Shown here in pieces: positions 27,720-36,754 of a DNA stretch of 64,000 nucleotides. The notes beneath the pieces are model-generated. The model worked only from the letters and a program-made list of their open reading frames with translations, did not search any database and was not told where the DNA came from. A program made the position numbers and the translations under genes. Numbering within the stretch: position 1 is the stretch's first letter; every line of letters starts with the position of its first letter. The stretch is from Salipiger mangrovisoli (lineage in GTDB: Bacteria > Pseudomonadota > Alphaproteobacteria > Rhodobacterales > Rhodobacteraceae), in the NCBI RefSeq assembly GCF_015223355.1, contig NZ_JADFFK010000019.1, positions 1-64,000 of the forward strand, given 5' to 3'.

Positions 27720-27938
27720 TTACTTGAAGCGGTAGTTGATCCGGCCCTTGGTCAGATCATAGGGCGTCATTTCCACCTGAACCTTGTCGCCGGCAAGAAC
27801 CCGGATGCGGTTTTTCCGCATCTTGCCTGCCGTGTGCGCGATGATCTCATGGCCGTTCTCAAGCTCGACCCGAAACGTCGCGTTGGGCAGGAGTTCCTTC
27901 ACGACACCGGGAAATTCGAGCGTATCTTCCTTGGCCAT
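27720..27938 (-). CDS. infA: Translation initiation factor IF-1
   Basis: IF-1 occupies the ribosomal A site during initiation. The 72 residues from [26 protein letters not shown] are canonical, with the S1-like OB fold ending [18 protein letters not shown] ribosome site precedes the ATG. It is upstream of maf on the same strand. Confidence 0.98.
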   Translation of the reverse strand: MAKEDTLEFPGVVKELLPNATFRVELENGHEIIAHTAGKMRKNRIRVLAGDKVQVEMTPYDLTKGRINYRFK

Positions 27939-28046
27939 GCTTTCTCCTGAAAATGCAGTTCCGCTGACTTTCGCGGAACGCGGATGCATATGCGCCCAAA
28001 CGGCACAATTTTCAAGACCACAATTGCAGATTGTCGGGAATAGGCT

Positions 28047-28931
28047 CTAGCGCAGCGCCCGCAGGGTCACGGGGCCGTCGCGGCCGGACTGATCGTCCCA
28101 GTGGCTGCGGTTCAGCACGACGCCATCGTTACGGACCCGCGCGACGGCGTCAAGGTCAACCTCGGCAAAGGTCCAGCCGGGCCGGCCGAGCTGGCCCTCG
28201 GCGATCACCCCGGTGGCGGGAAAGCCAGTGTCGGGCGGGCAGAAGACGCCGCCCATTCCGGTGTTGGTGTCCACCGCCTCGGACCAGTCGCAGCTGCCCA
28301 CGGTCGAGGCCATGACCGCGACGCACTGCTGTTCGAGGGCGCGGGCCATTGCGCCGATGCGCACGCGCGAATAGCCCGCCTGCGCCTCGGTGCAGGAGGG
28401 CACCAGCAGCAGTTCGGCGTCGCGCAGCGCCCGGCCGAGCAGCGGGTACTCGCTGTCATAGCAGATCAGGATCCCGATCTTGCCGAGCGCCGTGTCGAAG
28501 AGGTGCAGCGGCGCGCCCCCGACCACGTGCCACTCCTCGCGCTCGAAGCGGGTCATGATCTGCTTGTCCTGGAATTCCATGCCGCCGCCGGGCGCGAAAA
28601 AGCGCGCGCGGTTGACGGGGCGCGGCCCGATCGCGGCATCGAAGACCGGGGCCGAGGCGGCGAGAATATGGGCCCCGTATTTCGCGGCGAGATCGGAATG
28701 CAGCGCATCGACCTGCGGCATCCGTTCCGACACCGCGTGCAGCGAGGCCTCGAGGTCCGCCGCAGCCGCGCGGCCCGCCAGCGTCGCGATCTCCATCGAG
28801 CCGTACTCAGGGAAGACCATCAGCTCCGCGCCCTGCCCCGCCGCCTCGGCGACCCAGGCCTCGATCTTGGCGGCATAGGCGTCCCAGCTTTCGAGGAAGT
28901 CCATCGGGTAGGCGGCGGTGGCGATCTTCAT
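28047..28931 (-). CDS. Carbon-nitrogen hydrolase (nitrilase superfamily)
   Basis: A 294-residue amidase/nitrilase-like enzyme of unknown substrate. The catalytic triad is visible as Glu42 (VFPEYGS), Lys123 (EFQDKQIMTRFE) and Cys157 (GILICYDSEYP). It is not close enough to a named branch for me to choose between omega-amidase, carbamoylputrescine amidase or others. It lies 92 bp downstream of a GNAT gene, within a block inserted before infA. Confidence 0.9.
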   Translation of the reverse strand: MKIATAAYPMDFLESWDAYAAKIEAWVAEAAGQGAELMVFPEYGSMEIATLAGRAAAADLEASLHAVSERMPQVDALHSDLAAKYGAHILAASAPVFDAAIGPRPVNRARFFAPGGGMEFQDKQIMTRFEREEWHVVGGAPLHLFDTALGKIGILICYDSEYPLLGRALRDAELLLVPSCTEAQAGYSRVRIGAMARALEQQCVAVMASTVGSCDWSEAVDTNTGMGGVFCPPDTGFPATGVIAEGQLGRPGWTFAEVDLDAVARVRNDGVVLNRSHWDDQSGRDGPVTLRALR

Positions 28932-29023
28932 GGGCGGCGTCCTTGGTCTTGCCGGGACGGAGGGGGCGCTGCCCCCGTCCGCTGGCGCGGACTCCCCCGG
29001 CGTTTTTGGAAAGAGAAGAAGGC

Positions 29024-29632
29024 TCAGGCGGCGTCCTTGCCGAGGTCACGGAGCCAGAATTGCAGGGCGTGGTCGGTCTGCTCGGGCTGGTCCACGTCGC
29101 GCCAACGGAAGCGGGCAACGACGCCGTCGAGCGGCGTGTAGCCGCGCTTGCGCCAGAACGGGTCGAGCGGGGCATAGCCCGCGGGGCGCAGCGGGTGATC
29201 CGCCGGGCGCATCACGGCGCAGAAGGCGCTGTGGCGGCGGCCGAGGGCGCGGGCGTGCGCTTCGCGCAGATCGAAGAACCGGTGGCCGATCCCCTGCCCG
29301 CGCGCCTCGGGCAGCAGCACCGACTCGGCGCAGTAGAAGATCTCGGGCAGCGCGAGACCGGTGGCGGCGAAGGGCGCGGCGAAATCCTCGGCATGATCCT
29401 CCATCGGCGTGCCGGTGGCGGCACCGACGAGGCGCGGGCCGTCGAAGGCACCGACCAGCACGGCACCGGCGCTGGTCCGGTAACTTTCGAGGTAGCGCCG
29501 CTCGTAGCCCAGATCGCCCTCGTAGAGATAGGGCCAGTCGCGGAACACCGCGATGCGCAGCCGCGCCACGTCGTCGAGCGCGGCGTCGAGCGCCGCGCCG
29601 GTGAGGGTCCGGGTTTCGATCACCGAGGTCAC
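29024..29632 (-). CDS. GNAT family N-acetyltransferase
   Basis: A 202-residue acetyltransferase-like protein. The acetyl-CoA loop appears as ESVLLPEARGQGIGHRFFDLREAHA (R/QGxGxG/H). The N-terminal half includes RLRIAVFRDWPYLYEGDLGYERRYL. The substrate is unknown. It overlaps the NTF2-like gene by 4 bp (ATGA). With that gene and the nitrilase it forms a trio that may act on one small amide or amine. Confidence 0.85.
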   Translation of the reverse strand: MTSVIETRTLTGAALDAALDDVARLRIAVFRDWPYLYEGDLGYERRYLESYRTSAGAVLVGAFDGPRLVGAATGTPMEDHAEDFAAPFAATGLALPEIFYCAESVLLPEARGQGIGHRFFDLREAHARALGRRHSAFCAVMRPADHPLRPAGYAPLDPFWRKRGYTPLDGVVARFRWRDVDQPEQTDHALQFWLRDLGKDAA

Positions 29633-30027
29633 GAGACCTGCCGGATCCAGTCGGCGAGATTGTAGTAGGTCACCACGCGGGTGATCTTGCCACCCTCAAG
29701 GCTGAAGAACGAGCCAGCGGGCAGGCGGTATGTCTGGCCCTTCGCCTCCGGCAGACCGGAATCGGTGCGCAGGTAGGTGCCGTTCACGATGAACTCGGCT
29801 GCGGCGCGGCTACCGCCCTCGGCCTCGAAGATCACCATGTCGGTCAGGTGCTCGTCGTAGCAGTGGGACATATGGGCGCAGAACTCGGCGAACTTGATCT
29901 TGCCCGAGCGGATCTGCCCCTCGTTCACGTGGTGCGCGATGTCCGGAGCCAGCAGCTCGAGCATCGCCTCGGTGTCCTTGGCGTTGAAGGCGGCAAAATA
30001 GGCTTTGATCGTTTCGGTGGCCGTCAT
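29629..30027 (-). CDS. NTF2/SnoaL-like protein
   Basis: A 132-residue alpha+beta barrel protein. Family features are ETIKAYFAAFNAKDTEAMLELLAPDIAHHVNEGQ at the N-terminus and GSFFSLEGGKITRVVTYYNLADWIRQV at the end. SnoaL-like folds serve as isomerases, hydrolases or small-ligand binders, so no reaction can be given. The ATG at 30027 overlaps the phosphatase gene by 4 bp; GNAT follows with another 4-bp overlap. Confidence 0.85.
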   Translation of the reverse strand: MTATETIKAYFAAFNAKDTEAMLELLAPDIAHHVNEGQIRSGKIKFAEFCAHMSHCYDEHLTDMVIFEAEGGSRAAAEFIVNGTYLRTDSGLPEAKGQTYRLPAGSFFSLEGGKITRVVTYYNLADWIRQVS

Positions 30028-30470
30028 GTGTCTCCCCATCGGGTCTTGAGCTTGTCGTAGATCTGGTCGCGGGTCTGGCGGTAGGCGTTGAGCTTGGTCT
30101 CGCGGGTCTCGCCGAGCCCGGTCGGATCCATGATCGGCCAGTATTCCACCGTCAGGTGAAAGAAGCGCGTCAGCTCCAGCGCGGCGCGCTGCGAGGCGGG
30201 CGACATGGCGACGATCAGGTCGAACCCCGACAGGGTTTCGCCCATCTCCTCGAGTTCCTCGAAGCTGCGCGAGCGGTGGCGGGACAGCTCGACCCCGATT
30301 TCCTGGCAGACCGAGATCGCGAAGCCGTCGATCTCGAGATCGTTCACCACTCCAACCGACTGCACGTAGGTGCCCTGACCGTAGAGCTTTTTCATGATGC
30401 CCTCGGCCATGGGCGAGCGCACGGCGTTGTGGTCGCAGCAGAAGAGCACCGATTGCGGCAGCTTCGGCAC
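30024..30470 (-). CDS. Low-molecular-weight phosphatase family protein
   Basis: A 148-residue protein of the LMW protein-tyrosine phosphatase/arsenate reductase fold. The P-loop is CDHNAVRS (Cys12-x5-Arg18), followed by PMAEG; the general acid would be Asp in IMDPTGLGE. Target is unknown, and arsenate reductase activity is possible but no ars genes are nearby. It follows UPF0262 by 4 bp, a pairing I know from the hisD region of alphaproteobacteria. Confidence 0.9.
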   Translation of the reverse strand: MPKLPQSVLFCCDHNAVRSPMAEGIMKKLYGQGTYVQSVGVVNDLEIDGFAISVCQEIGVELSRHRSRSFEELEEMGETLSGFDLIVAMSPASQRAALELTRFFHLTVEYWPIMDPTGLGETRETKLNAYRQTRDQIYDKLKTRWGDT

Positions 30471-30474
30471 GCGG

Positions 30475-30954
30475 TCAGCCTCCGAAATGCAGCACGCAGA
30501 TGAGGGTGAAAAGCCGCCGCGCGGTGTCGGTGTCGACCTCTGCCTTGCCCTCGAGGCGTTCTTGCAGGATGCGTGCGCCTTCGTTGTGGATGCCGCGACG
30601 GGCCATGTCGATGGTTTCGATCTGGCTGGGCGCGGCGGATTTCACCGCGTCGAAGTAGCTTTTGCAGATCTGGAAGTAGTCCTTCACCACCTGCCGGAAC
30701 GGTGCCAGCGAGAGATGGAACTCGGCCGCCGGATCGCCCGCCTCGGTGGTGATGTCGAAGACCAGCCGCTTGTCGCGGATCGACAGGCCGAGCGCATAGG
30801 GGCCCTCGGGGACGTCGCGGCCGTTGCGCGCCGGCAGGGCAAAGCTGTTGTCTTCCATGAGGTCGAACATCGCCACGCGCCGCTCCTGCTCGATCTCCGG
30901 GGTCGGAGGCGGCAGGTTGGCGTCGTCAAGCTCGATACGGGCGATGGTGCTCAT
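30475..30954 (-). CDS. UPF0262 family protein
   Basis: A 159-residue conserved alphaproteobacterial protein of unknown function. It begins MSTIARIELDD and contains EQERRVAMFDLMEDNSF and YALGLSIRDKRLVFDI, then an alpha-helical C-terminal half (FRQVVKDYFQICKSYFDAV). No signal peptide. It lies 107 bp after hisD and 4 bp before the LMW phosphatase gene; the neighbourhood is conserved but gives no clear role. Confidence 0.92.
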   Translation of the reverse strand: MSTIARIELDDANLPPPTPEIEQERRVAMFDLMEDNSFALPARNGRDVPEGPYALGLSIRDKRLVFDITTEAGDPAAEFHLSLAPFRQVVKDYFQICKSYFDAVKSAAPSQIETIDMARRGIHNEGARILQERLEGKAEVDTDTARRLFTLICVLHFGG

Positions 30955-31061
30955 GGGCGCGTCCTCGGCTGCGGCTCCGGAATCTGTAGCCAATGCGAGA
31001 GGATGGGGCAATGCGCGTTGCGACTCATGAGGCGGGGGCCGCGACCCCCTGCCCCGGACGA

Positions 31062-32363
31062 TCAGCCGTTGAGCTTGCGCAGCCGCGCGGTGACCGACAG
31101 GCCGTGCGCCTGCAGGCTCTCGGACTGCGCCAGCACCTCGGCGGCGGGGCCGATGGCACGCAGCGCCTCGGGCGACATCTTGGCAAGCGTGGTGCGCTTG
31201 ACGAAGTCGAGCACCGACAGCCCCGAGGAGAAACGCGCCGAGCGCGCGGTGGGCAGCACGTGGTTCGGCCCGCCGACGTAGTCGCCGATCGCCTCGGGGG
31301 TCCATTGGCCGAGAAAGATCGCGCCGGCGTGGCGGATTTGCTCGGACAGCGCCTCGGGCTCGGCGACGCAGAGCTCCAGGTGCTCGGGTGCGACGCGGTT
31401 CGACAGGGCGGCGGCCTCGTCGAGATCCCGGCAGATGATGACCGCGCCGAAGTCGCGCCAGCTGGCCCCGGCGATGCCGCGGCGCTCCAGCACCTCGAGC
31501 TGCCGGGCAACCTCGTCGGCCACCTTTCGGGCAAGGCCGGCGTCGGGGGTGATCAGGATCGACTGGGCGCTTTCGTCGTGCTCGGCCTGGCTGAGCAGAT
31601 CGAGGGCGATGAACTCGGGATCGTTGTCTGCATCGGCGATGACGAGGATTTCCGACGGGCCGGCGATCATGTCGATGCCGACCTTGCCGAAGACCCGGCG
31701 CTTGGCCGCGGCGACAAAGGCGTTGCCCGGCCCGGTGATCTTGTCCACCGGAGCGATGCTCTCGGTGCCATAGGCCAGCGCGGCGATCGCCTGCGCACCA
31801 CCGATGCGGTAGATCTCGTCGACCCCGGCGATGCGCGCCGCCAGCAGCACCAGCGGGTTGGCAATCCCATCGGGCGTCGGCACGGCGATGCAGAGCCGCT
31901 CGACCCCCGCCACCTTGGCGGGAATGGCATTCATCAGCACCGAGGACGGATAGCTTGCCAGTCCGCCCGGCACGTAGAGACCGGCGGCAGAGACCGGCGT
32001 CCAGCGCCAGCCGAGGGTCGCCCCGTCGGGATCGGTCCATTGCGCGTCCTCGGGCATCTGCCGGACGTGGTAGGCGCGGATGCGCTCGGCGGCGGTCTCG
32101 AGCGCGGCGCGCTCGGCCTCGGGCACCTGCGCGCAATAGGCGTCGATCTCTTCGGGTGTGAACCGCAGCCCCGCCGCGTCCAGCTCGAGCCGGTCGAACT
32201 TCGCGGTCAGCTCCAGCACCGCCGCATCGCCGCGTGCGCGCACGTCGGCGATGATGCCCGCGACGATATCGTCCACATCGGGGCTGTCCTCGCGCTTGGC
32301 GCCGAGCAGCTGGGCGAACTCAAGCTCGAAATCCGGATCGGTGGTGTCGAGAAAGACGGGCAT
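31062..32363 (-). CDS. hisD: Histidinol dehydrogenase
   Basis: HisD catalyses the last two oxidations of histidine synthesis, histidinol to histidine, with NAD and zinc. The 433 residues match the family, with GLYVPGGLASYPSSVLMN, GGAQAIAALAYGTESI, DMIAGPSEILVIAD, the HDESAQS segment, and GPNHVLPT near the C-terminus. The other his genes are elsewhere. It is part of the murA-hisD-infA block. Confidence 0.98.
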   Translation of the reverse strand: MPVFLDTTDPDFELEFAQLLGAKREDSPDVDDIVAGIIADVRARGDAAVLELTAKFDRLELDAAGLRFTPEEIDAYCAQVPEAERAALETAAERIRAYHVRQMPEDAQWTDPDGATLGWRWTPVSAAGLYVPGGLASYPSSVLMNAIPAKVAGVERLCIAVPTPDGIANPLVLLAARIAGVDEIYRIGGAQAIAALAYGTESIAPVDKITGPGNAFVAAAKRRVFGKVGIDMIAGPSEILVIADADNDPEFIALDLLSQAEHDESAQSILITPDAGLARKVADEVARQLEVLERRGIAGASWRDFGAVIICRDLDEAAALSNRVAPEHLELCVAEPEALSEQIRHAGAIFLGQWTPEAIGDYVGGPNHVLPTARSARFSSGLSVLDFVKRTTLAKMSPEALRAIGPAAEVLAQSESLQAHGLSVTARLRKLNG

Positions 32364-32538
32364 GGGCGGTCTCCTTGTCGCGGCACTGCTTAGAGAGAAC
32401 CGCGGCGCGGCTCAAGCCTTGAGACACGCCGCGCCCAGATGCCGCCGCACATGACATGGATCAGGGACAGATACATGCGGTGAGTGAAATATCTTGGGAC
32501 CGGCATGGGAGGATGCCGGGCAATTTGAGGAGGACATC

Positions 32539-32937
32539 ATGAAATTGCATGACTGCGGACTGTTCTTGCTGCCGCTCTGCCTTGTTGGCGGGGCTTTTGC
32601 GCAGGAGGCAGGCCAGACCGAATACACGAACGCCTGCGCGACCTGCCATGGTGAAAGCGGAACCGGAGACGGGCCGCTGGCGGAATTCCTGACCGTCGCC
32701 CCGGCGGATCTGACGCAGATCGCGGCGCATAACGACGGGGTGTTTCCCTTGCTGCAGGTGATCCAGACCATCGACGGGCGCAGCGGCACCCGCGGCCACG
32801 GCGGGCCGATGCCGGTCTGGGGGGCGCGCTTCAAGCAGGACCTGTCGGGAGAGATCGGCGCCTATGCCAGCGAGATCGTCACCCGCGGGCGCATCCTTGC
32901 GCTGGCGGAATACGTCGAAACGCTCCAGTCCCAGTAG
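32539..32937 (+). CDS. Class I c-type cytochrome
   Basis: A 132-residue periplasmic monoheme cytochrome. GAGGAGG lies 6 bp before the ATG. The signal peptide ends GGAFAQ; the heme motif is CATCH, and the distal Met is probably in GGPMPVWGARF. The electron partners are unknown. It lies on the opposite strand to hisD and DUF2948 and splits a gene block that is otherwise contiguous, so it looks like an insertion. Confidence 0.9.
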   Translation: MKLHDCGLFLLPLCLVGGAFAQEAGQTEYTNACATCHGESGTGDGPLAEFLTVAPADLTQIAAHNDGVFPLLQVIQTIDGRSGTRGHGGPMPVWGARFKQDLSGEIGAYASEIVTRGRILALAEYVETLQSQ

Positions 32938-32957
32938 GGCGCGCAGCTCAAACCAAA

Positions 32958-32994
32958 CGGGGGCGCAGGTTTTCCCCACGCCCCCGCCAAGTTT
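32958..32994 (+). terminator. Possible terminator after cytochrome c
   Basis: An 8-bp stem (CGGGGGCG / CGCCCCCG) with a 13-base loop, followed six bases later by TTTT. It lies 21 bp after the cytochrome stop. The loop is long, so it is only a candidate. Confidence 0.5.
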
Positions 32995-33023
32995 TCTCTC
33001 GTGGCAGGCTGATGGCGGCAGGC

Positions 33024-33491
33024 TCAGGCGCCGTGGTCCGGCACCTGCCCCGAAATGGCGCCATAGGGGCGGGTGACATCCTTCAGTCGCAGCTCCAGCG
33101 CTTCGACCTCGACGCGGATCGCGCCGTCGCCGGCAAAGGTCAGCTCGACGAAGCCGTTGCCATCCGCGCCCGGCTCGAAGCTGACGGAGAGCAGCGAGAG
33201 CACCGTGTCGCGCTCTGCCGGGCTGACGCCCTGCGCCGAGACCTTCAGGACGTTCTCGACAACAAGAAGCGACCGCACCCGCTCGGGCGGCGAGACATGC
33301 ACCCCGTCCTCGCGGCGCAGCCGGTTGACCAGCAGCGCGAGCCGCTGGTGGCGCTTTTCCCAGGCCACGTCGCCCACGGTCAGGACCGCGTCCTGTGCCA
33401 GAGCCGAGAGAACCTGCAGGTCCTCCGGGTCCATTGCACCAAGGTTGAGCGGCTGACTGCCCGCGTCTTCGAATCTTGCGTCCCCGGTCAC
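33024..33491 (-). CDS. DUF2948 family protein
   Basis: A 155-residue alphaproteobacterial protein of unknown function. The N-terminal part [28 protein letters not shown] and the C-terminal [28 protein letters not shown] match DUF2948. It appears soluble and cytoplasmic. The ATG overlaps murA's stop by 4 bp, so it is cotranslated with murA; the pairing with murA and hisD is typical of Rhodobacterales. Confidence 0.9.
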   Translation of the reverse strand: MTGDARFEDAGSQPLNLGAMDPEDLQVLSALAQDAVLTVGDVAWEKRHQRLALLVNRLRREDGVHVSPPERVRSLLVVENVLKVSAQGVSPAERDTVLSLLSVSFEPGADGNGFVELTFAGDGAIRVEVEALELRLKDVTRPYGAISGQVPDHGA

Positions 33492-34759
33492 TCGGCCTTC
33501 ACCCGTTCGATCTTGGCGCCCACGCCGCGCAGTTTGCGGACCACGTGCTCATAGCCACGGTCCAGATGATACACCCGGCTTACCACGGTTTCCCCCTCTG
33601 CGGCGAGACCCGCGAGAATAAGCGAGACAGAAGCGCGCAGATCGGTGGCCATCACCGGCGCACCCTTCAGCTTCTCGACGCCGCTCACGCGGGCGGTGCC
33701 GCCGTGCACGTCGATCTTTGCGCCCATGCGCAGCAATTCGGGTGCGTGCATGAAGCGGTTCTCGAAGATCTTCTCTTCCAGCACGCTCTCGCCCTCGGCG
33801 GTGCAGAGCAACGCCATCATCTGCGCCTGCAGGTCGGTCGGGAAGCCGGGGAAGGGCTCGGTGGTCACGTTCACGGCCTTTACCCGGCCGTTCCTGCGGG
33901 CCACCTTGAGGCCGGTCGCGGTTTCCTCGACCGAGATGCCCGCCTCGTCGAGCTTCTCGCAGAAGCTCTCGACCAGCGCGATCTTGCCGCCGAGGCATTC
34001 CACCTCGCCGCCGCAGATCGCCGGGGCCAGCATGTAGGTGCCGAGCTCGATACGGTCGGTGACCACCCGGTGGGTCGCCCCGCCCAGAGACTCGACGCCC
34101 TGGATCTCGATGGTGCTGGTGCCCTCACCCTCGATCTGCGCGCCCATCTTGCGCAGGCACTCGGCCAGATCGACGATCTCGGGCTCGCGCGCGGCATTGC
34201 GGATCACCGTGGTGCCCTTGGCCAGCGTCGCCGCCATCAGCGCGTTCTCGGTGGCGCCGACCGAGGCGAAGGGGAACTCGACGATGCCGCCCTTCAGCCC
34301 GCCCGACGGCGCCTTGGCGTGCACGTACCCCTCGCGCAGGTCGAGATCCGCGCCCATCGCCTCGAGCGCCCTGAGGTGCAGGTCCACCGGGCGCGCGCCG
34401 ATGGCACAGCCGCCGGGCAGCGAGACCTCGGCATGGCCGAAGCGCGCCAGCAGCGGGCCGAGCACGAGGATCGAGGCGCGCATCTTGCGCACGATGTCAT
34501 AGTCGGCGCGGGTCGAGGTCACCGCGTGGCTGGACATGGCCAGCACCTGCCCGTCGTTGAGTGCCTGCACCTCGGCACCGAGCGATTGCAGCAGCAGCGT
34601 CATGGTGCGGATGTCCGACAGGCGCGGTGCGTTGGTCAACGTGAGCGGCTGGTCGGTCAGGAGAGTCGCCGGCATCAGCGTGAGACAGGCGTTCTTGGCA
34701 CCGGCGATCGGAATCTGTCCCGATAGCGGGCCGTTGCCCGTGACGACGATCGAATCCAT
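33488..34759 (-). CDS. murA: UDP-N-acetylglucosamine 1-carboxyvinyltransferase
   Basis: MurA adds enolpyruvate to UDP-GlcNAc, the first committed step of peptidoglycan synthesis. The 423 residues show AGAKNACL (Lys22, Asn23), the catalytic loop Cys118 in [13 protein letters not shown], and [12 protein letters not shown]. Cys at this position predicts fosfomycin sensitivity. The start overlaps a small upstream gene by one base (TAATG), and DUF2948 follows with a 4-bp overlap. Confidence 0.98.
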   Translation of the reverse strand: MDSIVVTGNGPLSGQIPIAGAKNACLTLMPATLLTDQPLTLTNAPRLSDIRTMTLLLQSLGAEVQALNDGQVLAMSSHAVTSTRADYDIVRKMRASILVLGPLLARFGHAEVSLPGGCAIGARPVDLHLRALEAMGADLDLREGYVHAKAPSGGLKGGIVEFPFASVGATENALMAATLAKGTTVIRNAAREPEIVDLAECLRKMGAQIEGEGTSTIEIQGVESLGGATHRVVTDRIELGTYMLAPAICGGEVECLGGKIALVESFCEKLDEAGISVEETATGLKVARRNGRVKAVNVTTEPFPGFPTDLQAQMMALLCTAEGESVLEEKIFENRFMHAPELLRMGAKIDVHGGTARVSGVEKLKGAPVMATDLRASVSLILAGLAAEGETVVSRVYHLDRGYEHVVRKLRGVGAKIERVKAE

Positions 34760-34932
34760 TAGCTGTCCTTTTCACTGCTCTGCCCGTCTTCGGGCTTGTT
34801 ATCTTCTGTTGACGCGGCGTCGCGCGCCTTGGCCTGTGCCTTGCGCCGGGCGAGATTCGCCTTCAGCGCGGCCTTCAAACGGGTTTCGCGCTCTTGCGCG
34901 GGGGAAATTCGGGGGCTGTTTTTCGGCTCCAT
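34759..34932 (-). CDS. Small charged protein coupled to murA
   Basis: A 57-residue frame starting [20 protein letters not shown] and ending QSSEKDS. The middle (about 14-38) is a strongly basic helix rich in Ala, Lys and Arg; the tail is acidic. No known domain. Its TAA overlaps the murA ATG by one base, which argues for real translation and coupling. Codon composition is like the neighbours. I expect a conserved small ORF in relatives. Confidence 0.7.
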   Translation of the reverse strand: MEPKNSPRISPAQERETRLKAALKANLARRKAQAKARDAASTEDNKPEDGQSSEKDS

Positions 34933-34975
34933 GAACTTTCTTTACTTGAGAGGCAAAAAACCGTCCAGATTGCGC

Positions 34976-35003
34976 TTGCACCCCCCGGCGTTTGCCCTTA
35001 GAC
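34976..35003 (+). promoter_or_regulatory. Candidate tRNA-Thr promoter
   Basis: TTGCAC and TTAGAC are separated by 16 bases, with the -10 about 64 bases before the tRNA. The match is partial and the call rests on position. Confidence 0.35.
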
Positions 35004-35067
35004 ACCGCGCCACGCCACGAGGCACACCGACGCAACCTAGCGCGGACGCCTCGAAAGGCGACCCGGT

Positions 35068-35142
<75 letters not shown>

Positions 35143-35531
35143 CTTCAAACCCCTGAAAAACATACGCTTTCCGCAAGACGCTGGTGAGCACCTCTGCGTT
35201 CGGGCGAGCCTGTGGTCGGCGCGCCGATGTGCGTTGCGGAGCGGACGAAAGGGATTTCCGCCGGAAATCAGCGGCCTTCCGGGCCGTGGCCGACGCGGGT
35301 CGAGACGCCGCCAGAAGTCCCTCCCGCGACCTGCCCCTGCGGCACCGAGACGACCGCCACTCGAGCCCCGTTTCCGGCCCTCCGGAGCGGCCCCCGCGTC
35401 ACCCCGGACCGACCCCTCGGCGCGCGGCGCGGCACACCGCCGATTCCGCGATTCTCCGACTCGGAACGGGCCGACGCACGGGCCGCCTCCAGCGAGACGG
35501 CGAAGTCCGGTTCAGCCCCGGTCAGCCGAGG
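35143..35531. other. Non-coding gap after tRNA-Thr
   Basis: 389 bases with no gene I can support. Plus-strand frames at 35212-35574 and 35234-35620 have compositions expected of random GC-rich sequence and no start signals. No clear stem-loop with a T run follows the tRNA. Confidence 0.5.
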
Positions 35532-36005
35532 TCAGCCCGGCACGCCGTCATCCGCGAGCGCCCGGTTGCGGTAGCGGCGGTCCTCGGTCACATCCGCGCC
35601 GAACCATGCTGGCGGAGTGAAGGCACGGGCGGCGTCTTCCGTGTCGAATTCCACCTCGACCATCACCAGCGGCGCAAGAGCACCGGTGAAGACATCCAGC
35701 TCGAAGGCGGTCCCATCGCTCAGCGTGCCGAGGTGGCGGGTCTTTTCCAGGACCCTGCCGCCGGTCGCGGGCCAGAGCGCCTCGAACTGGTCGCGCGTAA
35801 TCTCGATCTCGCGCTCCATGCGCGCCAGCCCGCCGTCGGACTTCAGCGTCAGGAAGCAGGCACCGCCCTTCTCGCGCAGCCGCAGTTCGACCGTGTCGCC
35901 GGCCTGCGTGACATACCCCTGCCGCACCGGCTTGGCCGCCAGCCCCGAAAGGTCCGGCAGCTGCGCGACGAGGAACTTGCGCTCGATCTCCACGCCGCCG
36001 CTCAT
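35532..36005 (-). CDS. CYTH domain protein (triphosphatase-like)
   Basis: A single-domain CYTH protein of 157 residues. The signature ExExK is complete (Glu6, Glu8, Lys10 in EIERKF), with further charged tunnel strands VELRLREKGG, CFLTLKSDGG, REIEITRDQFE, FELDVFTG and VMVEVEFDT. The family hydrolyses inorganic triphosphate, thiamine triphosphate or similar, or makes cAMP; short bacterial ones are usually triphosphatases. It is the last gene of a four-gene group and overlaps ParA by 4 bp (ATGA). With a CHAD partner upstream, polyphosphate or triphosphate is the natural substrate to suspect. Confidence 0.93.
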   Translation of the reverse strand: MSGGVEIERKFLVAQLPDLSGLAAKPVRQGYVTQAGDTVELRLREKGGACFLTLKSDGGLARMEREIEITRDQFEALWPATGGRVLEKTRHLGTLSDGTAFELDVFTGALAPLVMVEVEFDTEDAARAFTPPAWFGADVTEDRRYRNRALADDGVPG

Positions 36006-36754
36006 TTGCCGAACACCCGCGTGACCAGCTCGTCATGCAGCGTGCGGTAGGCCGCGCTGGCCGGGCTCGAGGGCGCCGTCGCCAGCACCGGGGCGCGGTG
36101 CACCCCCATGCGCTCGATCTCGGAGGCGAAGGGCACCGTCGCCGTCATCAGCCGCTTGCCATGCTCACGGCGCATCTCGTCCATCGTCTCGCCGTGCAGC
36201 GACTTCACGCCCTGCGCCATCGAAAAGAACCCGTGCAATTTCTTCTCCTTGAGATCATGGGCGCGGAAGAAATCGCGCAGCTGTTCAAAGGTGCGCTGTG
36301 AGAGCGTGGTCGGGATCACCGGGACAACAATGGCATCCGAGGCGCGAAACACGTTTTCTGACAGCGTCGAGATGTTCGGAGGGCAGTCCAGAAGGACCAC
36401 GTCATAGTCGCTTTTTACCGCCTTCAGGGCCTTTTTCAGGCGCGAGCGCGAATTGCGCATCCGCGCAAGGAAGACGTCGAAATCCCGGAACGTCATATTG
36501 GCAGGCAGAACGTCGAGATCGTCGTAGTCGCTGCCACGGATAGCGCCGGCGAAGCGCGCCACATCCTCGAAAAAGCGCGTCTCGGTCAGCTTCTTCGAGG
36601 GCTTGACCCGGAAATAGAACCCCGAAGCGCCCTGCGGGTCGAGATCGCAGAGAAGCACGCGCCGTCCAGCCTGCGCCATTGCATATGCAAGGTTCACCGT
36701 GGTCGCGGTCTTTCCCACGCCGCCCTTGTTGGAATAGCAGGCGATGATCTTCAT
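36002..36754 (-). CDS. Orphan ParA family ATPase
   Basis: A 250-residue ParA/MinD-class ATPase. The deviant Walker A is KGGVGKT with the signature Lys10 and P-loop Lys15; Walker A' is DLDPQG and Walker B VVLLDCPPN. Such ATPases bind DNA non-specifically as ATP dimers and move cargo across the nucleoid. There is no parB or parS beside it, and it is unlike MipZ, so it should have a cargo other than the chromosome. It overlaps CHAD and CYTH genes by 4 bp on each side, which points to the CHAD protein or its granule as cargo. Confidence 0.93.
   Translation of the reverse strand: MKIIACYSNKGGVGKTATTVNLAYAMAQAGRRVLLCDLDPQGASGFYFRVKPSKKLTETRFFEDVARFAGAIRGSDYDDLDVLPANMTFRDFDVFLARMRNSRSRLKKALKAVKSDYDVVLLDCPPNISTLSENVFRASDAIVVPVIPTTLSQRTFEQLRDFFRAHDLKEKKLHGFFSMAQGVKSLHGETMDEMRREHGKRLMTATVPFASEIERMGVHRAPVLATAPSSPASAAYRTLHDELVTRVFGK

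Noticed and set aside
35212-35620. Plus-strand frames after tRNA-Thr
   Set aside because: Random-looking Arg/Pro/Ser-rich translations with no ribosome site.
36002-36754. ParA protein as the division regulator MipZ
   Set aside because: The N-terminus and Walker region differ from MipZ, and the operon partners are unrelated to division.
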